DNA of 64,000 bases from contig NZ_CP088285.1 of NCBI RefSeq assembly GCF_011516645.4, positions 496,001-560,000 on the forward strand, written 5' to 3'. The first letter of the stretch is position 1, and each line of letters opens with the position of its first letter. The translations under genes and the position numbers were made by a program. Below are positions 57,611-64,000 of this stretch, piece after piece. This DNA is from Bradyrhizobium septentrionale. Its GTDB lineage: Bacteria > Pseudomonadota > Alphaproteobacteria > Rhizobiales > Xanthobacteraceae. Below the pieces are notes generated by a model. It was not told where the DNA came from. It saw only the letters and a list, made by a program, of their open reading frames with translations, and made no database searches.

Positions 57611-59554
57611 ATGTCGCCGTCTTACGATTTCAATCAGCATGGTCATCTAATTGAGTGGCCGAGTGTGCGGCCGTGGCCGGCGCGGCCAAAGTCTGCCACG
57701 CCTCAGCGGTGTGTTGTGCCGCCGCCGTCATCGGCTCCGCTGCCGCGGCCTCTCGCGCCATTGCCAAAGCCGTCCGATCTCACGCTCGATCGATCGCGCG
57801 ACGGCCTGCTGACCGCGTTCGGCAAGCTAACGCTGACCGATCGCTATCTGCTCGTCGGCGAAAGCATCCAGGACATGTTCGCGCGGGTGTCCTGTGCCTT
57901 CGCGGACGATGTTGCGCACGCCCAACGTCTCTATGACGCGATGTCTCGGCTGTGGTTCATGCCAGCCACGCCGGTGCTGTCCAATGGCGGCACCACGCGC
58001 GGCCTGCCAATCTCGTGCTTCCTTAACTCGGTGTCGGACTCGCTCGAAGGAATCGTTGGCACCTGGGACGAAAACGTGTGGCTTGCCTCCAACGGGGGCG
58101 GTATCGGCACGTACTGGGGCAATGTTCGCTCGATCGGAGAGAAGGTGAAGGGCGGCGTCAGCTCAGGCGTCATCCCGTTCATCCACGTCATGGACGGCCT
58201 GACGCTGGCGATCAGCCAGGGCTCGTTGCGGCGCGGCTCGGCGGCGGTCTATCTCGATATCCAGCATCCCGAGATCGAGGAGTTTCTCGAGATCCGCAAG
58301 GCGTCCGGCGACTTCAACCGCAAGAGCCTCAACTTGCATCACGGCATCAACCTCACCGACGAGTTCATGCGTGCCGTGGGCGCCGGCACCGCGTTCGCTC
58401 TGCGCAGCCCGAAGACGAACGAGGTCGTCCGCGAGATCGACGCGCGACAGCTATGGCAACGCATTCTTGAGAACCGGTTGCAGACAGGCGAGCCTTATCT
58501 CTTGTTCATCGACACCGTGAATCGCGCGCTTCCCAAGCACCAGCGCGAGCTCGGTCTCAAGGTCTCGACCTCCAACCTGTGCAGCGAGATTACGCTCCCG
58601 ACCGGCATCGACCATCGCGGCGAGGAGCGCACCGCGGTGTGCTGTCTGTCATCGCTCAACCTCGAGACCTGGGACCAATGGAATGAGGAACCCGGCTTCA
58701 TCGAGGACGTCATGCGCTTCCTTGACAACGTGCTCACCCACTTCATCACGACGGCGCCGGAGGGTATGAAGCGGGCCCGCTACGCCGCCCTGCGCGAGCG
58801 CTCCGTCGGACTTGGCGTGATGGGCTTCCACTCGTTCCTCCAGGCGAATGGCATTCCAATGGAGAGTGGCTTGGCGAAATCATTCAATCTAAAGATGTTT
58901 CGGAAGATCCGGGGTGATGCCGACGCGGCATCCGTCGCCCTTGCTCGCGAGCGTGGCCCGTGCCCGGATGCCCTGGAACGTGGCGTGATGGAGCGCTTCA
59001 GCCAGAAGATCGCGATCGCGCCGACTGCTTCGATCAGCATCATCTGCGGCGGCACCAGCGCATGCATCGAGCCGATCCCGGCCAACATCTACACCCACAA
59101 GACGTTGTCTGGTGCCATCTCGGTACGTAATCCTCATCTGACCAGGGTACTGATCGCCAAGGGCGCCGACACCCCGGTGACCTGGCAGTCGATCATTGCG
59201 CAGGAGGGTTCGGTCGCCCATCTCGACATTCTGTCGGAACACGAGAAAGCGGTGTTTCGCACCGCCTTCGAGGTCGACCAGCGCTGGATCGTCGAGCTTG
59301 CAGGCGACCGGGCCGCATTCATCTGCCAGAGCCAGTCAATCAACCTCTATCTGCCGGCCGAGGTCGATAAGTGGGACCTCCACATGCTGCACTGGACGGC
59401 GTGGAAGCGTGGGGTGAAGAGCCTTTATTACTGCCGTTCAAAATCGATCTCGCGCGCGGCGTTCGCCGGCAAGATCGTCGACGATGACGAGGCCGCGCCG
59501 CGGCAGCCGCCTGCGCAGCGCGCCGATTATGAGGAGTGCCTCGCATGTCAATGA
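57611..59554 (+). CDS. nrdA: Class I ribonucleoside-diphosphate reductase, large subunit
   Basis: Makes deoxyribonucleotides from ribonucleotides, using the radical from NrdB. 647 residues from the ATG at 57611; the frame is open to 57572, but the longer start has no support. First redox Cys in PISCFLNSVSDSLEGI, the active-site Asn-Cys-Glu in SNLCSEITLP, substrate-loop GGGIGTYWGNVRSIG, and the C-terminal Cys pair in EECLACQ. The usual N-terminal ATP-cone is absent; a Pro-rich leader replaces it. So overall activity control by dATP may be missing. Overlaps nrdB by 10 bases. Confidence 0.94.
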   Translation: MSPSYDFNQHGHLIEWPSVRPWPARPKSATPQRCVVPPPSSAPLPRPLAPLPKPSDLTLDRSRDGLLTAFGKLTLTDRYLLVGESIQDMFARVSCAFADDVAHAQRLYDAMSRLWFMPATPVLSNGGTTRGLPISCFLNSVSDSLEGIVGTWDENVWLASNGGGIGTYWGNVRSIGEKVKGGVSSGVIPFIHVMDGLTLAISQGSLRRGSAAVYLDIQHPEIEEFLEIRKASGDFNRKSLNLHHGINLTDEFMRAVGAGTAFALRSPKTNEVVREIDARQLWQRILENRLQTGEPYLLFIDTVNRALPKHQRELGLKVSTSNLCSEITLPTGIDHRGEERTAVCCLSSLNLETWDQWNEEPGFIEDVMRFLDNVLTHFITTAPEGMKRARYAALRERSVGLGVMGFHSFLQANGIPMESGLAKSFNLKMFRKIRGDADAASVALARERGPCPDALERGVMERFSQKIAIAPTASISIICGGTSACIEPIPANIYTHKTLSGAISVRNPHLTRVLIAKGADTPVTWQSIIAQEGSVAHLDILSEHEKAVFRTAFEVDQRWIVELAGDRAAFICQSQSINLYLPAEVDKWDLHMLHWTAWKRGVKSLYYCRSKSISRAAFAGKIVDDDEAAPRQPPAQRADYEECLACQ

Positions 59555-60618
59555 TCGATCTCTCGTCTGTCGATCCGCGCACGCTGATCGGCAAGGGGCG
59601 CGTTGGTCTCCTTGACTCGACGGGCAGCTATGACGTTGATCGCTACGCTTGGGCCTACGAGTTCTGGAAGCGTCAGCAGCAGACGCATTGGATGGCCGAG
59701 GAGGTGCCGCTCGGCAACGACCTCAAGGACTGGGCGTCGGACCGCGTCACCGCCAGCGAGCGCGCGCTGCTCACCCAGATCTTTCGCTTCTTTACTCAGT
59801 CGGACATCGAGGTCGGTGACAATTATCTCAAGCGATACATCCCGATTTTCCAGCCGCTCACCGTCCAGATGATGATGGCGGCCTTCACGAACATGGAGAC
59901 GGTCCACATCGACGCCTATGCGCTGCTGCTCAAGACGCTCGGCATGCCCAAGACCGAGTTCGAGGCATTTCGCAGCTATGCGCAAATGCGCGCCAAGGCG
60001 GACTACATGCACGAGTTCGGCGTTGACACCGTGGCCGATGTCGCGCGCACCCTGGCTATGTTCGGCGCCTTTACCGAAGGCATGGCGTTGTTCGCGAGCT
60101 TCGCTATGCTGCTCAATTTTCCGCGCCACAACAAGATGAACGGCATGGGACAGATCGTAAGCTGGTCGGTGCGCGACGAGAGTCTCCACTGCGAGGGCGT
60201 CATCAAGCTGTTTCACGAATGGCACCGCGAGACCGGCGCCGTGACGCGCTCGGTCCGTGACGACATCGTCGATGTCGCCAGAACGATGGTAAAGCTGGAG
60301 GAGAACTTCGTCGATCTCGCCTTTGGCCTGGGCAAGATCGAGGGCATGCGTCCTGAGCAGATCCACGCCTACGTCCGTTATGTCGCCGACTGGCGACTGA
60401 CCCAACTCCGGATTGCCCCGGTTTTCGGCTTCTTCAAGGCCGAGGAGGATGGGTTCACGCAGCTCAAGCCGCATCCGCTGCCTTGGCTCGTCGAGATTCT
60501 CAATGGGGTCGAGCACGCCAATTTCTTCGAGCAGCGCGCCACGGAGTACTCCAAGGCGGCGAGCCGAGGCAGCTGGGACGGCGAGGACGGGGTGTGGGCG
60601 GCTTTCGGCCGTATGTAG
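59545..60618 (+). CDS. nrdB: Class I ribonucleotide reductase, radical-forming small subunit
   Basis: Ferritin-like di-metal protein that makes and stores the tyrosyl radical. 357 residues from the ATG at 59545, behind GGAG; a GTG lies 9 bases earlier. Metal ligands and radical Tyr are visible: SDIEVGDNYLKRY, TNMETVHIDAYALL (Glu, His, Tyr four residues after the His) and SVRDESLHCEGVIKL. C-terminal residues (VWAAFGRM) are expected to dock NrdA. Forms one transcript with nrdA under the riboswitch. Confidence 0.94.
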   Translation: MSMIDLSSVDPRTLIGKGRVGLLDSTGSYDVDRYAWAYEFWKRQQQTHWMAEEVPLGNDLKDWASDRVTASERALLTQIFRFFTQSDIEVGDNYLKRYIPIFQPLTVQMMMAAFTNMETVHIDAYALLLKTLGMPKTEFEAFRSYAQMRAKADYMHEFGVDTVADVARTLAMFGAFTEGMALFASFAMLLNFPRHNKMNGMGQIVSWSVRDESLHCEGVIKLFHEWHRETGAVTRSVRDDIVDVARTMVKLEENFVDLAFGLGKIEGMRPEQIHAYVRYVADWRLTQLRIAPVFGFFKAEEDGFTQLKPHPLPWLVEILNGVEHANFFEQRATEYSKAASRGSWDGEDGVWAAFGRM

Positions 60619-61303
60619 GCAACCGGAACAGCATGCGTCCGTTCATACATCTTGGAGGTTCGCGGAAGTCCTCTGCTGCGGCTTCCGGCGGCACAGCGGA
60701 CTCAAGCGGCATCATCCACGCCGCTCGAAAATCATAACGGGGGAACACCCGCCCACGGGGCTGATGTACCAAAGTGAAGTCTGATCTTGTGCTGAGTTGC
60801 TTCGGTGCGGCAGACTTCGAAAAGGCGATCACAATCGTTGCAATTTGCAGGACCAAGCGCGGGCATTGGTCGGCGATCTTTGAGGCGCGCTCGCCTTGCG
60901 GGAAAGTCGGCGTGACCTCATCGATGCGGACCAATGGAACCGGTTTATGCACACCTGCACAAAAGGGCGGCGAAAGCCTGAGTGGAAGCCGCCAGTCTGT
61001 TCAGGGCGACCGTGCATGCGATGACGGCGCTTGATGATCAGGGTCATCGACGCGGCCGTCTCCATACAGCAAACGGCCGGGAGGCGAGTAGAGTGAGGAG
61101 GCCAGTTGGTGATCGCTCCTCTTCAGCCGTACAGCTAGACAATTTCGATCAGGTTTCCGCATATCGAGTGGACCCCTTGAAAGGAACTTGGCCGGCGGAG
61201 TATCCGCCAGCCAAGAGCGATCGTCATCACGTGCTCCTGCTGTTGGCGGAGACAATCTATCAACCTTCGCACATGGCCCTTGTCGCTGCTAAAGCTATGG
61301 GCA
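60619..61303. other. Stretch without a clear gene after nrdB
   Basis: About 685 bases. Several frames on both strands, none with a recognised product or ribosome site. It contains a strong inverted repeat at 61187-61215: CTTGGCCGGCGGA pairs with TCCGCCAGCCAAG around GTA with one mismatch; no T run follows. Probably eroded sequence between nrdB and the IS481. Confidence 0.4.
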
Positions 61304-61307
61304 CTAG

Positions 61308-62328
61308 GTGTTTAGTCCCAAGCTTTGATGGTGCATTCTTATCGCACGATTCGAAGGATGCGCTATGGGACAGGTTTTACACGGCTGCGCCACCACGACG
61401 GAGGCAATCCGTCGAGCAATACAAGATAGTCAAGAGAGCCTGAGAGCGCTCGCCAGGCGCTACGGGATCAACCAAAAGACCGTCGCGAAGTGGAAGGGGC
61501 GCGAGACAGTCGCCGATCTCCCGACAGGCCCAACGGAAGCCAAATCGACCGTGCTTTCCATCGAGGAGGAGGCGATCATTGTTGCTTTCCGGCGGCATAC
61601 GCTATTGCCGCAATCGACGATTGCCTCTATGCGCTTCAGCCGACCATCCCACATCTGACGCGATCATCCCTGCATCGCTGTCTCCAGCGCCACGGCATCA
61701 GTCGATTGCCGGAGGTCGAAGGCAGTAAGCCTCCGAAGAAAAAGTTCAAGGCTTATCCGATCGGCTATTTCCACATCGACATTGCTGAGCTCCAGACCGC
61801 TGAAGGCAAGCTCTATCTCTACGTCGCCATCGATCGCACCAGCAAGTTCGCCTTCGTGCAACTGGTCAGGAAGACGGGAAGGACCTCCGCCTCCGCCTTC
61901 CTCGAAGCTCTGATCGCGGCTGTGCCCTACAAGATCCATACGGTTCTCACCGACAATGGGATCCAGTTCACCTTCTTGCCGCGCTACGCGGACGGCCCGA
62001 CGGCAAGATACGTGACACATATGTTCGATATGCGCTGCCAAGAGAATGGCATCGAACATCGGCTGACCAAGATCAAGCATCCCTGGACCAATGGGCAGGT
62101 CGAGCGCATGAACCGCACGATCAAGGAAGCGACCGTCCAACGCTATCATTACGATCGACACGATCAGCTCGAAGCACACCTTGCTGACTTCATTAACGCA
62201 TACAACTACGCTCGGCGGCTGAAGACCCTGAAGGGCCTCACGCCCTACGAATATATCTGCAAAGCCTGGACAAAGGAGCCCGAACGATTCACCCTCAATC
62301 CGCTCCAGCAAATGCCGGGACTAAACAC
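61308..62328 (+). mobile_element. IS481-family element
   Basis: Perfect 12-bp inverted ends GTGTTTAGTCCC (from 61308) and GGGACTAAACAC (to 62328), flanked by CTAG at 61304-61307 and 62329-62332. The right CTAG is also the left flank of IS1182 copy 3. Confidence 0.88.
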
Positions 62329-62332
62329 CTAG
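61365..62332 (+). pseudogene. IS481 transposase, frameshifted
   Basis: The N-terminal helix-turn-helix part (AIRRAIQDSQESLRALARRY, GINQKTVAKWKGRE) is in one frame to about 61610. After an indel at CTATTGCCGCAATCGACG the rest reads in the next frame: DDCLYALQPTIPHLTRSSLH, catalytic Asp in YFHIDIAELQT, Asp in VLTDNGIQFT and Glu in NGQVERMNRTIKEA. The last codons run to the IS end. Full protein about 320 residues if repaired. Confidence 0.85.
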
Positions 62333-63776
62333 GAGCCCGTCCAGATATGTTTTCGTGACGGGCATTTGTTGTAGAGTAGCAGGCTCAGGCTGCGTTTGCG
62401 AGGTTGAACAGCTTGAGGAGGTTATGGACGGTGCAGATCATTGTCCACTCGGCGCGCACTTTCTCGATGCCCCGCAACAGGAACTGGCGGAAGCCTCTTG
62501 CCTGTTTGATCTGCCCGAACACCGGCTCCACCACTTGCTTTCGCAATCGGTAGGGTGTTTCGAAGCCGCCATCGTCGATCTTCTTTCGCATGGCCTGTGT
62601 CAGCGGGCCGCCGACTTTTCCGTTCGCTACTGTCGGGTGTTTGGCGCGTCCGGGCGCGACATAGCCATCGATGCTGCGTGTGTCGAGCGCTTCGAGATTG
62701 GCTTCGCTGCAGTAGCCGGAATCCGCTGAGGCCTGCCGCGGCTTGCGGCCAAGATTGCTCTCGATGGCCTCGATCAGGGGCACCAACTGGCCCTGATCGC
62801 TGCCGTGCTGGGTCAGTTCTTGCGCGACAATGATCTGGGCATGTGCATCGACGGCCGCCTGGGCATTATAGGCCTGAACGAAGCCATCCTTCGACTTCAT
62901 GATGCGGCTTTCCGGATCGGTGAAGTTGCGTTGCGCCTTGGGATTGGGTTCCTCCGATGGCAGCGCCGCCGGTTTGCCCGGCTTCTTGCGGCCTTCGGCC
63001 TGGCGCTGCTGTTCCTTTTCGGCCTCGATGCGGCGCTCTTCCTCCGCCGCCAGTTTGGCGTCCGCTTCCAGCGCCGCCATCGCTTGCTGGATCTTCGCCA
63101 GCCGTTTCTGCTTGTCGACGGTCCAGTCCGGCAGTTCGTCGCTGTTGCCGAAAGTCTCATCCTCCGAGGCATCCGCCGCCTCGGCGGCCGCCAGCATGCG
63201 AGCGACCTCGGCCTTCAATTCCGCCTCGCGCTTCTTCATGCGCTCATAACTCATCGCCTTGTGTTTCGACGCGTTCGCCTTGATCTTCGTACCATCCAGC
63301 GCGACATGACCGAGCTTGACCAGCCCGGCCGTCTCGCACAACTTCAGAACCTGCACGAATAGCGCGCCGAGCGCCTTCAAATGTCGCTTGCGAAAGTCGC
63401 TGATCGTCCGAAAATCCGGCGCATCCAGCGCCACGATCATCACAAAATCGTTCCGCTCCCGGCAGGCCTTGGCAATCCGACGCGACGAATACAGCCCACT
63501 CGCATAGCTATGCAGCAGCAGCGCCACCATCATCCGCGGATCAAACGGCGGCTGCCCAAGCCCGCTCACATAGCTGCCCATGATCTCCCTGAGATCGAGG
63601 CTCTCCCGCACCAGATCAACCATAAACCGCGAGACATGGCCTTTCGGCACGAAGTCCTGCACATTCGGCGGCAGAAGCAGCGTCTGATCGATGTTCCAAG
63701 GCCGAAAATACTTGCTCATCGCCCAATGTTGAATCAGACCCGACCAGATTTGAACAGCGACTATCCAGACAAGCTC
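62333..63776 (-). mobile_element. IS1182-family element, copy 3
   Basis: 1444 bases between CTAG at 62329-62332 and 63777-63780; appears identical to copy 1 and in the same direction. It lies exactly between the IS481 end and the IS1380 copy C end. Confidence 0.93.
62385..63719 (-). CDS. IS1182-family transposase, copy 3
   Basis: 444 residues, same protein as copy 1, with the GHVALDGTKIKANASKHK and VVEPVFGQIKQARGF catalytic contexts. Intact and probably active. Confidence 0.93.
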   Translation of the reverse strand: MSKYFRPWNIDQTLLLPPNVQDFVPKGHVSRFMVDLVRESLDLREIMGSYVSGLGQPPFDPRMMVALLLHSYASGLYSSRRIAKACRERNDFVMIVALDAPDFRTISDFRKRHLKALGALFVQVLKLCETAGLVKLGHVALDGTKIKANASKHKAMSYERMKKREAELKAEVARMLAAAEAADASEDETFGNSDELPDWTVDKQKRLAKIQQAMAALEADAKLAAEEERRIEAEKEQQRQAEGRKKPGKPAALPSEEPNPKAQRNFTDPESRIMKSKDGFVQAYNAQAAVDAHAQIIVAQELTQHGSDQGQLVPLIEAIESNLGRKPRQASADSGYCSEANLEALDTRSIDGYVAPGRAKHPTVANGKVGGPLTQAMRKKIDDGGFETPYRLRKQVVEPVFGQIKQARGFRQFLLRGIEKVRAEWTMICTVHNLLKLFNLANAA

Positions 63777-63777
63777 C

Positions 63778-64000
63778 TAGCCCGTCTTATTCGTCAGAGG
63801 GCGCCTGAGAGGCTGGCGAGCGTGGTGTAAAGCGCTGATGCGGCGTAGGATTCGGTTGCAAAGCCACCCCATCACCTTCAGCCGCGAACACCACGCCCGC
63901 CATGACCGCTGATACGATTCTGCCCTTCTCGTTTCCAGCCGTTCACGCCAAGAAAGTCACAGCTGCCTTCGAAGGCGGTCGGCTGACCTCGAACGGGGGC
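63778..64000 (+). mobile_element. IS1380-family element, copy C (runs off the right edge)
   Basis: Begins TAGCCCGTCTTATTCGTCAG right at the IS1182 copy 3 flank. The leader matches copies A and B with small differences (CATCACCTTCAGCCGCGAAC instead of CATCACCTCAACCGCGAAC). Confidence 0.85.
63902..64000 (+). CDS. IS1380-family transposase, copy C (first 33 codons)
   Basis: Starts MTADTILPFSFPAVHAKK, then VTAAFEGGRLTSNGG, one or two residues different from copies A and B (Ala3 for Asp, Glu for Asp in AAFDGG). Cut by the window edge. Confidence 0.88.
   Translation, partial: MTADTILPFSFPAVHAKKVTAAFEGGRLTSNGG

Overview
The window reads as an accessory replicon or genomic island of an alphaproteobacterium, most likely of the Bradyrhizobium / Rhodopseudomonas / Nitrobacter group. 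The reasons are the high GC, the protein families (DUF3768, a short ParA, IetAS-type genes, CzcCBA, OtsA) and a cobalamin-riboswitch-controlled nrdAB. This assignment is inference from family recognition, not a database result. About a third of the window is insertion sequence: IS256, IS630, IS3, IS21 carrying a nested IS66, IS701, IS481, three IS1182-type copies, two IS1380 copies with a third entering at the right edge, and an IS1380 and an IS5 remnant. Many non-IS genes are cut, frameshifted or reduced to fragments, which suggests a decaying, strongly rearranged region.

Layout. 1-808: start of otsA (minus), with an IS256 (878-2294, 9-bp target duplication) just upstream. 2.4-9.8 kb: IS1380 remnant, short tyrosine recombinase, ParA-like ATPase with a linked unknown gene, adenylate-cyclase scrap, frameshifted DUF2235 gene, and a coupled HNH / thermonuclease gene pair. 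10.1-19.9 kb: two facing-away operons of exported proteins. The leftward one has a diheme peroxidase, a large Ig-like exoprotein, a small unknown protein and a cytochrome-like protein without a heme site. The rightward one has a CXXCH exoprotein, an S1 protease and an S8 protease. An IS630 sits between them. 20.9-31.7 kb: head-to-head IS1380 pair, IS1182, a 5'-cut cysteine-rich gene, small cargo genes, a broken AraC-type regulator and IS3. 31.7-41.7 kb: leftward mobile-element core (two small genes, AlpA, PC4-like, Rep-like, DUF927 ATPase, small last gene) whose last gene is split by IS21, which is itself split by IS66. 42.2-46.5 kb: type IA topoisomerase and a damaged ietAS locus. 46.5-53.3 kb: czcCBA heavy-metal efflux operon with a truncated downstream gene and a CDF transporter remnant. 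53.3-56.2 kb: IS1182 and IS701 side by side. 57.3-60.6 kb: cobalamin riboswitch, nrdA, nrdB. 61.3-64 kb: IS481, IS1182 and IS1380 abutting each other.

How the genes work together. CzcC, CzcB and CzcA form a tripartite Zn/Co/Cd-type exporter; the CDF remnant suggests the locus was once larger. NrdAB is the oxygen-dependent, B12-independent ribonucleotide reductase and is probably switched off when cobalamin is plentiful. IetA and IetS belong to a known AAA-ATPase / subtilase plasmid-stability and defence pair, but here IetS has lost its protease domain and IetA carries a frameshift in a G7 run. The exported redox-plus-protease locus is the best candidate for an undescribed system. It combines a MauG/CcpA-type diheme enzyme, a second heme-binding exoprotein and two serine proteases in two operons that were adjacent before the IS630 came in.

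A recurring structural theme is the tetranucleotide CTAG. All three IS1182 copies, the IS701, the IS481 and the IS630 lie between CTAG copies, and several of these sites are the edges of other insertion sequences, so elements have stacked on one another. No CRISPR array, tRNA or rRNA gene was seen.
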